Origin: Micromonospora_J zhanjiangensis
GTDB taxonomy: Bacteria; Actinomycetota; Actinomycetes; Mycobacteriales; Micromonosporaceae
NCBI RefSeq assembly: GCF_042650605.1
Contig: NZ_JBHSBN010000022.1
Coordinates: 50,026-114,025, forward strand
Reading direction: 5' to 3'
DNA: 64,000 nucleotides
The notes under the pieces were generated by a model. That model did not search any database and had not been told where the DNA came from. It worked only from the letters and a program-made list of their open reading frames with translations. Shown in pieces: positions 8,349 through 16,606 of the stretch; positions within the stretch are counted from its first letter, which is position 1, and every line of letters begins with the position of its first letter. A program made the translations under genes and the position numbers.

Positions 8349-10253
8349 TCAGAACCGGCCGCGATTCAGCGCCTTTTGCAGGGCCGTGACGGTCGCGTAG
8401 CCCCAGACACCGTCCACCGCCAGCCCCGCACCGATCATGGCGTTGAGGTGGCGCTGCACGGCCTTGACGGTGTTCGCTCCCCAGAGTCCGTCGACCGCCA
8501 GCCCGGCGTTGCTCCAGGTGTTGAGATGGCGTTGGAGTGCCTTGATGGATCCCGGTCCCCACTGCCCGTCGACGGCCGCGCCGGTGACCCGCTGAAGCGC
8601 CCGTACCGTCGCCGGCCCGAAGCTCCCGTCGACCGCCAGCAGCGCGCCTTCGTCGAAGTACGCCTGGTACGCGGCCTCGGTATCGGGCCCCCACAGGCCG
8701 TCCGCCGACACCCCGAGTTGTCCCTGCAACCAGCGGACGCCGGTGTCGGTGCTGGGTCCCCAGATCCCGTCGACCGCCAGCGGCGGCGCGTACCCGAGCC
8801 GGTTCACCGATGTCTGCTGCGACGCGACCGAACGCACCGACGTCATGCCACCGGCGGACGTACCGCCGCCGTACCGGGCCAGGTACGCCGCCTCGGTGTT
8901 CGGCCCCCACAGCCCGTCCGCCGTGACGTTGAGCTGCCCCTGCACCCACTTGACCCCGGCATACGTCTTCGGGCCCCAGAGCCCGTCGACATCCAGCGCC
9001 GGGACATAACCGGCCTGGTTGACCGCCTTCTGCTGAGAGGCGACCGACCGTACGGAGGTCATGCCGGTGCCGTCGCCGCCGTTGCTGGGGTCGGTGTCGC
9101 TGATCGGCGGTACGGTGTCGGTCATCATGCCGTTCTGCACCCAGGTCCGCAGTTGCGAGCCGGGACAGTCGGTGGCGTTGCCGGGCAGTTGCCCGTGGTA
9201 CGTCTTGGCGAGGGTCCGGCCGACGTGTTGGTTGGCCCGTTCGTAGAGGGCCCGGAGCGAACGCAGGGCGGCTGTCGTCACGTCACCGTCCGAGCCGATG
9301 AAGCAGGCGCCGATGTGGGTCACGTTGTGGCCGCTGGCGTGGGCGCCCTCCACATCCCAGCCGCGTCCCTCGTAGACCCGTCCAGCGGTGTCGACCAGGA
9401 AGTTGTAGCCGATGTCGGACCAGCCGTTGCTGTCCATGTGGTAGTTCTGGATCGCCCGCACCGTAGCCGTGGGCGGGCTCGCCGAGTGGTGGACGGTGAA
9501 CCCGACCCGCTGGCCGGTGGCCACCCGGACGACCTCCCGGGGCGGCCGCGCTCCCCACCGCCATCGTGGAAGGATGGTCACCTCGGCGGACGGCGGCGAC
9601 GGGGGCGGCTCGAGCTGGCCGCCCGTCACGTACGCGTAGAGCTTGTTCCCGGGACATTCGGTTGTGGCCACGTCCCGGTGGCCCTTGATCTGCGGGCCGG
9701 CGGAACCGTTCTGCCGCAGGTAGCCCACGAGATCACGGATGGCCCGGACCATCGCGGCACTGGGTACGTCGTCCCCCCAGTCGCCGGGCAGGATGCTCGT
9801 ACCGATCATTCCCATGACGGCGTAGTAGTTCTGGTTCGCGCCGGGCGTCTCCGTGTCGTTGGCACCCGACCGGACGGACATGCCGCGCCCCTCGAAGATG
9901 AAGCCGTGCTGGCAGACCACGAAGTTGTACGCGATGTCGGTCCAGCCCCCCTCGAATCCCTCGAGTTGGACGTCACGCAACTGCTGGTAGCAGTCCGCGT
10001 GATTGGCGGCCGGGTCCCAGGTGTCGGTCTGGCCCTTGTGGTGCACGATCACTCCGCCGACCCACGGTGTCCACGAGTACTTCGTCAGGTCCTCCCGCGC
10101 CGGCAGGGCGAGCCAGTGCGAACGGGGAATGATGTCGACCACCGCCGCCGCCCGGGCTGACGAGCCGGGACGGATCGCGGGTACGGCCAGCGCGGACACG
10201 GCTGCGGTGCCACCGATGAGCAGTTGTCGCCGACTGATCGGCACCTCGGTCAT
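8349..10253 (-). CDS. Secreted double-PGRP amidase with peptidoglycan-binding repeats
   Basis: A 634-residue exported peptidoglycan hydrolase, expected to cut the N-acetylmuramoyl-L-alanine bond. The N terminus has a Tat-like signal (SRRQLLIGG at residues 7-15, then an Ala-rich hydrophobic stretch). Two PGRP/amidase_2 domains follow. The first (about 40-205) has VIVHHKG and KGHRDVATTECPG; the second (about 230-375) has FTVHHSA and TDCPG but lacks the usual GHRD before it. Residues about 395-634 hold eight DG-x-[WF]-G motifs of PG_binding_1 type. Two catalytic-type domains in one chain are unusual. The second may be a weaker enzyme or a binding module, because its third zinc-site motif is altered. 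The gene is alone on its strand, followed directly by a dispersed repeat. Confidence 0.88.
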   Translation of the reverse strand: MTEVPISRRQLLIGGTAAVSALAVPAIRPGSSARAAAVVDIIPRSHWLALPAREDLTKYSWTPWVGGVIVHHKGQTDTWDPAANHADCYQQLRDVQLEGFEGGWTDIAYNFVVCQHGFIFEGRGMSVRSGANDTETPGANQNYYAVMGMIGTSILPGDWGDDVPSAAMVRAIRDLVGYLRQNGSAGPQIKGHRDVATTECPGNKLYAYVTGGQLEPPPSPPSAEVTILPRWRWGARPPREVVRVATGQRVGFTVHHSASPPTATVRAIQNYHMDSNGWSDIGYNFLVDTAGRVYEGRGWDVEGAHASGHNVTHIGACFIGSDGDVTTAALRSLRALYERANQHVGRTLAKTYHGQLPGNATDCPGSQLRTWVQNGMMTDTVPPISDTDPSNGGDGTGMTSVRSVASQQKAVNQAGYVPALDVDGLWGPKTYAGVKWVQGQLNVTADGLWGPNTEAAYLARYGGGTSAGGMTSVRSVASQQTSVNRLGYAPPLAVDGIWGPSTDTGVRWLQGQLGVSADGLWGPDTEAAYQAYFDEGALLAVDGSFGPATVRALQRVTGAAVDGQWGPGSIKALQRHLNTWSNAGLAVDGLWGANTVKAVQRHLNAMIGAGLAVDGVWGYATVTALQKALNRGRF

Positions 10254-10389
10254 GGTCAGTCCCCTCCGTCACCCGAGGTCATGGCGATGTTCGGGCATAC
10301 CTCGATTAGAGGTACCGGCGGTGGACCGGTGGAAGGCGCCGTCTGTTCGGGCCTGTACGAATTCGTTCAACAGCGTTTCGGCCACTCAC

Positions 10390-12888
10390 CTACCGGCCGA
10401 GATCCGCTCGGACCTCCGACGCCTCGGCCAGCGCTCGCTGTTTCGCCGCGTGGTCACCCATTTCGCCCGCCGCGACCGCCGCGGCGTCCAGGCCCAGGGC
10501 CAGCCAGTGCCAGGAACCGATCCGCCGCCAGATCGCCGCCGCCGAGCACGCGCGGGCATAGGCCAGCCGGGGACGGCCGGCGGCGAGTTGCGCATGGGCG
10601 AGGTGGTAGAGCACGCACGCCTCGCCCCACCGGTTGGCGTACTCCCGATAGGTGCCGAGGCATTCCGCGAGCAGGCGCCGCCCACGTCCGGCGTGCCCCT
10701 GCCGGACCAGCACGTCACCCAGCCAGCACAGGGAATGATTGGCTGCGAGCCGGTCGCCGATACCGGTGCTGATCTCGGCGGCGCGTTCGAAGAAATCCGC
10801 GGCGAGGTCATAGTCGCCACGCGCGCGGTACACCAGACCCAGTCCGCGCAACACCTGCGATTCACCGGGCTGGTAGCCCGCGGCGCGGCTGAGTTCGAGG
10901 CACCCGCGAAACCGGTACTCGGCCTCGGCCAGGTCGCCGCGTTCGAGGTGGACCACGGCACTGCCGTTGATGGCGTAGACGAGGCCGTTGCGGTTGCCGG
11001 CCGAACGGGCGAGCATCCGCGCCCTTTCGAAATAGGTGAGCGCCACGTCGTAGCGACCGATGAGCCGGTTGACGTAGGCCAGGCCCGCCGTCGCACTGGT
11101 GATGTATTCAAGGTCGTCGGTCGAGCCGTAGGCGAGGGCGCTCTCGAAATGCCCGATGGCCTCCGGGTACCGGTCGACGATGGTCGCCAGTTCACCGAGC
11201 GAACGGTGCAGCTTCGCGGCCGTGCGCAGGTCTCCGAGCGCGAGCACGCGCGTCAACGCATGACCCTGCACCCGCTGCCAGTCGTCGAAGAAACATCGGA
11301 TCTGCAGGAACGTTGTCATCGACACGGCCAGACAGCCGGCCAGCGTCGCGGCCCGCCCGACCAGTACCCGGTCCGCGATGGACATGAGAAACCGGTGCTC
11401 GGCGTCGAACCAGGCCAACGGATCGCGCAGGAGCGGTTCGACGACCTCGTCCGGCAGCGTCCAGTGTGCCTCCCGGTGGTCGCTGATGCCCTGAAAGTCA
11501 GCGCTGAGCCGATGGTCCGCGTTCCACGCGATCTGCAGGCTCGCCCCCAGTAGCCGCCGCAGCGCGTCGTCCCGGTCGCCCGGGTCGTCGTCGCGCAGCG
11601 CCAGCTCGTGTGCGTACAGCGCGACCAGGTCGTGCATCCGGTAACGAAGCCCACTGCCGTTCATGGTGTACGGCTCGATCAGGTGCACCTCCAGCAGCTG
11701 GTCGAGCAGGTCCTCCGTCTCGGCCGGGGAGATGTCGAGCAGGGCGGTGAGCGCCCACGGCGCGAAGTCGGTGGTCACGCACATGCCGAGAACTCGCAGA
11801 GCGGACCGCGCCGGCGGGGTGAGCATGCAGTAGGACAGATCGACGCTGGCGCGTACCGCGACGTCTCCGACGGTCAGTTCGTCGAGCTTGCGCCGCTCGT
11901 CCGCCAGCGCCTCCGCCATCGCCTGAAGCGACAGGTGCGGCCGGGCGGCCAGCCGCGCGCCCGCGACCCAGACCGCCAACGGGAGCCGGCCGCACTCCTC
12001 GACGATGTTCTCGGCGGACGCCTGGTCGGTCCGGGTGCGTTCCGCACCGGCCATGTCGCTCAGCAGCGTCACCGCCTCCTGGGTGGTCAGGTTGCCCAGC
12101 GGCAGGCGCGTCCCGTCCAGGTCGGCAAGGCTGGCCCGACTGGTCACGACGGCGGCGCACCCGGCGCCGCTCGGCAGCAACTGGCGGACCTGCTTGGCAT
12201 CTGCCGCGTTGTCGAGGACCACCAGTACCCGCCGCCGGGCGAGCAGGGTGCGATAGAGATGCACCCGGCTGATCGTTTCCGGAGGGATGTCACTGCTGCG
12301 CACCCCCATCGCGCGCAGAAACAGTCCGAGTACAACCCCGGGGTTCGCCGGGTCGAGGCCGGCACCGCCGAGATCGACGTACAGTTGGCCGTCGGGAAAG
12401 TCCGGCACGAGTTGGTGCCCGATCTGGACCGCGAACGTCGTCTTGCCGATCCCGGCAGCGCCGATCAGGACGAGAGTCGCCGGCTGCCGGGTGACATCGC
12501 ACAGCGCCTGTCGCGCCGCGGCCAGCTCATCCCGACGGCCGACGAAGCGCGGCTGGCCCGGTGGCAGCAGGCAGGGCGCTCCGGGTGCGTTCTCCCGGTT
12601 CGACGCCGCGCTCGCAATGCGACGACGCGCGTGGACCCAGCGCGCGACACCTTCTGCCGACTCGCCGAAGGCGCCCATCAACGCGGTCAGAAGATCGATG
12701 TGCGGCAGCGAGTCACGGGTCAGGGCACTGGCGACGGTGCTGGCCGGAAGGCTGTCGCCGCGGGCTCTGGCCCGGCGCTCCAGGTCCCGATAGGACAGTC
12801 CGGACCAGACCTTGAACTGACGTAGGCACTCGACGAACTCGCTGGGCGTGGCTGCTCCGCTCGGATCCGGCGCATCCCGATCCCGCAT
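10390..12888 (-). CDS. HTH / NB-ARC (STAND) / TPR transcriptional regulator
   Basis: An 832-residue protein. The N terminus (about 15-75) looks like an XRE-type helix-turn-helix (SYRDLERRA and ASTVASAL). A STAND-class NB-ARC ATPase follows, with Walker A GAAGIGKTT near residue 143, Walker B-like VLVVLDNAAD near 215 and a GLPL-type ECGRLPLAVWVAG. The C-terminal third is a stack of TPR-like helices (AIGHFESALAYG, ALTYFERARMLARSAG, AADFFERAAEISTGIG). This matches actinobacterial AfsR/SARP-related regulators lacking the OmpR-type DNA-binding domain. No biosynthetic cluster is adjacent, so its target is unknown. A dispersed repeat lies 104 bases upstream. A phage-defence role is possible for STAND proteins in general, but no effector domain is visible. 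Confidence 0.85.
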   Translation of the reverse strand: MRDRDAPDPSGAATPSEFVECLRQFKVWSGLSYRDLERRARARGDSLPASTVASALTRDSLPHIDLLTALMGAFGESAEGVARWVHARRRIASAASNRENAPGAPCLLPPGQPRFVGRRDELAAARQALCDVTRQPATLVLIGAAGIGKTTFAVQIGHQLVPDFPDGQLYVDLGGAGLDPANPGVVLGLFLRAMGVRSSDIPPETISRVHLYRTLLARRRVLVVLDNAADAKQVRQLLPSGAGCAAVVTSRASLADLDGTRLPLGNLTTQEAVTLLSDMAGAERTRTDQASAENIVEECGRLPLAVWVAGARLAARPHLSLQAMAEALADERRKLDELTVGDVAVRASVDLSYCMLTPPARSALRVLGMCVTTDFAPWALTALLDISPAETEDLLDQLLEVHLIEPYTMNGSGLRYRMHDLVALYAHELALRDDDPGDRDDALRRLLGASLQIAWNADHRLSADFQGISDHREAHWTLPDEVVEPLLRDPLAWFDAEHRFLMSIADRVLVGRAATLAGCLAVSMTTFLQIRCFFDDWQRVQGHALTRVLALGDLRTAAKLHRSLGELATIVDRYPEAIGHFESALAYGSTDDLEYITSATAGLAYVNRLIGRYDVALTYFERARMLARSAGNRNGLVYAINGSAVVHLERGDLAEAEYRFRGCLELSRAAGYQPGESQVLRGLGLVYRARGDYDLAADFFERAAEISTGIGDRLAANHSLCWLGDVLVRQGHAGRGRRLLAECLGTYREYANRWGEACVLYHLAHAQLAAGRPRLAYARACSAAAIWRRIGSWHWLALGLDAAAVAAGEMGDHAAKQRALAEASEVRADLGR

Positions 12889-12991
12889 GGGCCGACCTTA
12901 CCGCGCCCACCGACTTCGTACAGCTTCGTACAGCCGTCCGATATCCGATCTGGTTGATGTCGGAATCGGCCCCAGGTTGCCGCCGACGGCC

Positions 12992-13206
12992 ACCGGCCCG
13001 GCCGCACCGCCACCGCACCGCCCCCGCGCCCCAAAACCCCAACGGCCCTCCCTGCCCCACTCCCCCCAGCGCACCCCGCCTTCTCACCCCAACCACCCCT
13101 AAACGGACGATCCCCCACCCCGGTCGCCATCCCGCCCATCATGATCGTTAACGTCCCTGACGTTCGACACGCCAGGAAATCACCGGCCCAAGACCTCCGC
13201 GCCGAG
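12992..13206. repeat. Dispersed intergenic repeat, copy 2 (right arm deleted)
   Basis: A 215-bp element matching 8116-8347 along its whole length except for a 17-18 base loss that removes the right arm CGTTAACGATCA. Only the left TGATCGTTAACG (13142-13153) remains, and the inner CGCCGG has become CGCCAG. It lies between the stop of the DUF6907 gene and the start of the STAND regulator. The rest of the 12889-13294 gap is G/C-rich and holds no recognised gene; 13207-13294 is strongly G-rich. Confidence 0.85.
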
Positions 13207-13294
13207 GGTCACGAGTGGCGAGGCATGGTGCGGGGCGGGGATGCGGGGCATGGGGCGTGGGAGGGCGGAAGGTGGGAGGGCGGGGCGGGCCGCG

Positions 13295-13603
13295 TCAGGC
13301 GGCCTGGGGGAGATCGGCGGCAGGCCCGCCGATCAGGCGGCGAAGCAGCGGTACGAGCTTGACGGCCTGGGCCAGGTCGATCGGCCACCGCTCGACGTCA
13401 TCACCGACGGAGAGTTCCAGCAGCACGCCGGTGCGCTCGGTTGGACCGACGTCCATGCGCCACAGGCCGGCACCGATCTGGAACACTTCGTCGCCGCCCG
13501 GTGCAGCGCTGACCAGTGCGGACAGGTGCAGACCGCCGGACGAGGCGCATTCCGGGCCACGCAGGCACCAGGGTGGGTGAGCAGGGTTGGGTATGTTGTT
13601 CAT
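13295..13603 (-). CDS. DUF6907-like small protein
   Basis: A 102-residue protein with an N-terminal HPPWCLRG...ECASSGG-HLS pattern, the Cys/His arrangement seen in DUF6907 proteins common in Streptomyces and Micromonospora. The rest includes LLELSVGDDVERWPIDLAQAVKLVPLLRRL, a likely two-strand plus helix unit. Ribosome-binding site AAAGGA precedes the ATG. It is divergent from a mini-GntR gene, a pairing often found in mobile or accessory actinobacterial regions. No function is known. Confidence 0.75.
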   Translation of the reverse strand: MNNIPNPAHPPWCLRGPECASSGGLHLSALVSAAPGGDEVFQIGAGLWRMDVGPTERTGVLLELSVGDDVERWPIDLAQAVKLVPLLRRLIGGPAADLPQAA

Positions 13604-13625
13604 GGGCCGGGTCCTTTCCGGTCAA

Positions 13626-13663
13626 GGCCCGGGGGTACGGAGGTCGCATCTCCACCCCGGGCC
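13626..13663 (-). promoter_or_regulatory. Strong hairpin upstream of the DUF6907 gene
   Basis: GGCCCGGGG (13626-13634) pairs with CCCCGGGCC (13655-13663), with an additional GGAG/CTCC inside. It lies 22-60 bases upstream of the DUF6907 start, so it may be in its 5' leader. Its role is unknown. Confidence 0.45.
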
Positions 13664-13820
13664 GCCTCAAATTCTCATGTCCGACCAGCTCCATCGATGT
13701 CACCCGGCGGAGCGGCCCGATCCCCTCAACCTATGACCTTAGGGCACTTCTGGTCAATGGCTACTTGAGGTAGGGGGTGGGGCCATGATCTGATTGGCGG
13801 GCCACCCAAGGGAGCCGCTC

Positions 13821-14042
13821 ATGCCGTACGAAGCCGCCTACGAACGCATCGCCCGCGAGTTGCGCGACCGCATCGTCAGCGGGCAACTGAAACCCGGTGA
13901 CCGGTTGCCGTCGCTCAGTCAACTCAAGGCGGAGTACGGCGTCTCCGACACGGTCATCCGCAACGTCATGCTGATCCTCAAGACCGAGGGCCTGACCGAG
14001 GGTCGCGCCGGATCGGGCGTGTTCGTCCGCGATCGGGACTGA
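13821..14042 (+). CDS. Mini-GntR winged-helix regulator
   Basis: A 73-residue protein made almost only of a GntR-type winged helix: YERIARELRDRIVSGQLKPGDRLPS, LKAEYGVSDTVIRNVMLILKTEGL and GSGVFVRD. There is no effector-binding domain, so it is about a quarter of the usual length of a FadR or HutC regulator. The ATG at 13821 is chosen for AAGGGAG just before it; an upstream start at 13794 lacks a ribosome-binding site. It is divergent from the DUF6907 gene and probably controls the shared 217-base region. Confidence 0.85.
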   Translation: MPYEAAYERIARELRDRIVSGQLKPGDRLPSLSQLKAEYGVSDTVIRNVMLILKTEGLTEGRAGSGVFVRDRD

Positions 14043-14112
14043 GCACTGAGGACCGACCCGTGACCGCGTCATTGTCGCCAGGTGGGGCGAGACGGTGAAA
14101 AGGTGCCCCGGG

Positions 14113-14778
14113 TCAGATAAAGCTGAACATCCGGGTGCCGGGCGGCACCGGCGGGACAGGAACAGGTTGGGCTGTGAGCCGGTGCATGCCTACCCGGAAC
14201 TTGGCGTCGGCGGGGCTGGTGAAGGACATCTCGCTGAAGCCGTGTTCGGCGAAGCAGGTCCGGACGTCGTGGCTGGGGTCGCGGCCGTCGTCGGTGCGTC
14301 CCCGCGTCCAGATAACAATGCCGTCCGCGAGGAGCAGGGCGCGCAGCATGGCGATGGTCCGGCGTACGTCGTCGAACGTGATGTTCCCGAAGACGCCGCA
14401 CGCCAGCACCACATGCGCGGGATGGACGCCCGAGTAGGTGTCGGTCGCTCCGGCGTCCGCCGTTCGCACCTCCACCCCGGGCAGGCCCAGAGTCGCGGCT
14501 GCCATACGAGCGCGCTGTGACAGCGTCGGGTCCACCTCGATGAGCAGGGCCTGCACACTGCGGCCGCCGTCATGTTCGGCGAGCACCGGCAGCACGTCGC
14601 GTCCGTCACCAGCGCACATGCTGATCAGCCGCCGAACGTCATGCGCATCGTGCGGCCCCTCGGTCAATGCCCACCGAAGTTCATGCTGGACGACGTGCAG
14701 CCGCCGCGCCAACGACGAGTGTGGCGATTCGTAGTCCTGGTGCCACCTGAGCCAGTCCTTGGTCACAGCGGCATTCAA
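14113..14778 (-). CDS. Class I SAM-dependent methyltransferase
   Basis: A 221-residue protein with a Rossmann-type SAM-binding region: motif I ISMCAGDGRDVLPVL near residue 55, an acidic strand-end LLIEVDP near 80, and AHVVLACGVFGNI near 125. The track from LLLADGIVIWTRG matches motif IV/V. The start at 14778 is TTG; it sits 5 bases after TAGGTT (14789-14784), compatible with a leaderless mRNA. GTG 14766 is the alternative. Substrate unknown. It is convergent with the mini-GntR gene. Confidence 0.8.
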   Translation of the reverse strand: MNAAVTKDWLRWHQDYESPHSSLARRLHVVQHELRWALTEGPHDAHDVRRLISMCAGDGRDVLPVLAEHDGGRSVQALLIEVDPTLSQRARMAAATLGLPGVEVRTADAGATDTYSGVHPAHVVLACGVFGNITFDDVRRTIAMLRALLLADGIVIWTRGRTDDGRDPSHDVRTCFAEHGFSEMSFTSPADAKFRVGMHRLTAQPVPVPPVPPGTRMFSFI

Positions 14779-14819
14779 CCAGCAACCTACCGCTGAACAC
14801 CGCTCAGCTCCGTCCGCGA

Positions 14820-15185
14820 TCAGGATTGGGGACCGGCGCCGCCGGCGGTGAGGATGCGGTCCAGGATCGCCCGGGATGCGGCGAGCTGGTCGATGGACCG
14901 GGTGATCCGGTCGCGCTCGTCGGCGAGGGCGTCCAGCAGCTCGGGGCAGGTCGGCGCGAGCACGGTCACGTCGTCCGGGATGCAGGGCAGGATCTCGGCG
15001 ATGGCGGCGGTGTTCAGGCCGGCGGACAGCAACAACCGGATGTGCCCGACGGCCCGCACGGCCCGCTGGTCGTAGTGGCGGTAGCCGCTCGACGAGCGGT
15101 CCGGCCGCAGCAGCCCCTGCTCCTCGTAGTAGCGCAACGCCCGCGGCGTGCTGCCGGTCCGCCGGGCGAGTTCACTGATCCGCAC
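14820..15185 (-). CDS. MerR family transcriptional regulator
   Basis: A 121-residue regulator with the MerR winged helix (MRISELARRTGSTPRALRYYE then GLLRPDRSSSGYRHYD), a dimerisation helix from about residue 75 to 110, and two Cys in LPCIPDD and PTCPELL. These may be metal or redox ligands, but the classic MerR/SoxR cysteine clusters are absent. GTG start at 15185. It is divergent from the imine-reductase-like gene, with a perfect operator dyad centred 34 bases upstream of its start, so it probably controls that gene and itself. Confidence 0.9.
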   Translation of the reverse strand: MRISELARRTGSTPRALRYYEEQGLLRPDRSSSGYRHYDQRAVRAVGHIRLLLSAGLNTAAIAEILPCIPDDVTVLAPTCPELLDALADERDRITRSIDQLAASRAILDRILTAGGAGPQS

Positions 15186-15204
15186 GGACGCAGCAGATCA
15201 GAGC

Positions 15205-15236
15205 TTGACCTTCACGTCAACGTGAAGGTTTAGCGT
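15205..15236 (+). promoter_or_regulatory. MerR-type operator and leaderless promoter
   Basis: The -35 TTGACC (15205-15210) and the -10 TAGCGT (15231-15236) are 20 bases apart, the long spacer typical of MerR-activated promoters. The spacer is occupied by a dyad, CCTTCACGT (15209-15217), CA, ACGTGAAGG (15220-15228), with perfect 9-base arms. The ATG of the target follows 8 bases after the -10, so the transcript probably has no leader. Confidence 0.8.
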
Positions 15237-15244
15237 CGATCACC

Positions 15245-16135
15245 ATGACGGACGACAACACGATAAGCATTCTCGGCCTGGGGCCGATGGGCCGGGCACT
15301 CGCCACCGCGGCACTCGCCGCGGGCCATCCGACGGTGGTCTGGAACCGTACGCCGGACCGGGCCGCGCCCCTGGTCGAGCGGGGCGCGGTGCTGGCGCCC
15401 ACCGCGGCCGACGCGCTCGGGCGGGCGCCGGTGACGGTCTGCTGCCTGCTGGACCACGACGCGGTCCGGGCCGCGCTGGCCGACGTCCCCGACGGGTCGG
15501 ACGGCACGCTGGTGAACCTCAGCAGCGGCCATGCCGGCGCCGCCCGGGAGACGCGGGCCTGGGCGGACCGGCGCGGCCTGCGGTATCTGGACGGCGCGAT
15601 CCTGACCCCGGCGCCGACCATCGGCACGCCCGCCGCGACCATCCTGTACAGCGGCCCGCGCGCCACCTTCGAGCGGCACCGGCCGGCCCTGGCCGCGTTC
15701 GGCGGGACCGCCCTGCACCTGGGCGAGGAGATCGGCACGGCGGCGGCGTACGAGATGGCGCTGCTGGACCTGTTCACCATGTCGGTGGGCGGCCTGACCC
15801 ACGCGTTCGCGCTGGCCGCCGCCGAAGGCATTCCACCCGCGTCGTTCGCCCGCTTCGCGGCGGGCATCGGGACACTCCTGACGGACATGACCGGCCGTGT
15901 CGCCGGGCAGCTCGCCGCGGACGACTTCTCCAGCCCGGTCAACACCATCGCGTCGGCCGGCTCCGCGATCGCCCACGTCCGGGCGGCCGCCGCCGCGCAC
16001 GGCCTCGACGACGAGCCGCTGGGCGCGGTCGGCCGGATCGTCGACCGGGCGGTCGCCGCCGGTCACGGCGCCGACGGGTACGCCCGGCTGGCCCGCTTCC
16101 TGGCCGACACCAGATCGGTGCCGGCGTCCACCTGA
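15245..16135 (+). CDS. NAD(P)-dependent oxidoreductase, imine-reductase-like
   Basis: A 296-residue protein of the 6-phosphogluconate/beta-hydroxyacid dehydrogenase superfamily, closest in layout to imine reductases. It has a Rossmann fold (GLGPMGRALATAALAAGH at residues 11-28), an NRTP cofactor loop typical of NADPH users, LVNLSSGHAGAARE, YLDGAILTPAPTIGTP, and an all-helical C-terminal dimer domain (AYEMALLDLFTMSVGGLTHA). The Lys of true hydroxyisobutyrate dehydrogenases is not obvious at this site, which favours imine reductase. Expression is probably controlled by the divergent MerR regulator through the dyad promoter. The physiological substrate is unknown. Confidence 0.85.
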   Translation: MTDDNTISILGLGPMGRALATAALAAGHPTVVWNRTPDRAAPLVERGAVLAPTAADALGRAPVTVCCLLDHDAVRAALADVPDGSDGTLVNLSSGHAGAARETRAWADRRGLRYLDGAILTPAPTIGTPAATILYSGPRATFERHRPALAAFGGTALHLGEEIGTAAAYEMALLDLFTMSVGGLTHAFALAAAEGIPPASFARFAAGIGTLLTDMTGRVAGQLAADDFSSPVNTIASAGSAIAHVRAAAAAHGLDDEPLGAVGRIVDRAVAAGHGADGYARLARFLADTRSVPAST

Positions 16136-16191
16136 CCGGCCCGAGCGGGCTCGACCCCGGCTCCCACCCGACCCGGACGGTCCGGCGCGCC

Positions 16192-16197
16192 TAGGAT
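16192..16197 (+). promoter_or_regulatory. -10 box of a leaderless promoter
   Basis: TAGGAT ends 6 bases before the ATG at 16204, the spacing that puts transcription start on the start codon. No distinct -35 is seen. Confidence 0.5.
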
Positions 16198-16203
16198 CGG
16201 GCG

Positions 16204-16581
16204 ATGTTCGCTGACCTGCAGTGCGTCGTGCTGGACTGCGCCGACCCGGCCGAACTCGCCGCGTTCTACCACGCGCTGCTCGGCGGGACGGTCGACCAAC
16301 CGGACCGGCGCTGGGCCATCAGCGACGGCTGGTCGACGTTGCACGCGCCGTCCGGCCTCGTCCTGGCCTTCCAGCGGGTGCTCGTCTACCGGCCGCCGAC
16401 CTGGCCCGATCCGACCCGGCCCCAGCAGTTCCACCTGGACTTCGGCGTACCGGATCTGGACGCCGCCCACGAGCGGGTGGTGGCCCTCGGCGCCACGCTG
16501 CTGGACCAGGGACCGGCCGGCCGTGGGTGGCGCGTCTACGCCGACCCGGCCGGTCACCCGTTCTGCCTGGTCCGACACTGA
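16204..16581 (+). CDS. VOC family (glyoxalase-like) protein
   Basis: A 125-residue vicinal-oxygen-chelate domain with two beta-alpha-beta-beta-beta halves: VVLDCADPAELAAFYHALLGG and, in the second half, FHLDFGVPDLDAAHERVVALGA, ending YADPAGHPFCLV. One VOC domain per chain means it should work as a dimer. These proteins range from lyases and dioxygenases to antibiotic-binding proteins; the substrate cannot be told from sequence. It follows the imine-reductase-like gene by 68 bases with its own -10 box. Confidence 0.85.
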   Translation: MFADLQCVVLDCADPAELAAFYHALLGGTVDQPDRRWAISDGWSTLHAPSGLVLAFQRVLVYRPPTWPDPTRPQQFHLDFGVPDLDAAHERVVALGATLLDQGPAGRGWRVYADPAGHPFCLVRH

Positions 16582-16606
16582 GGGATGGCCCGGCTGGCCC
16601 GGCCAC

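Noticed and set aside
10390..14042. A defence island around the STAND regulator
   Set aside because: No nuclease, toxin, protease or membrane-pore effector is encoded in or next to the STAND protein; the neighbours are a small DUF and a GntR-type protein.
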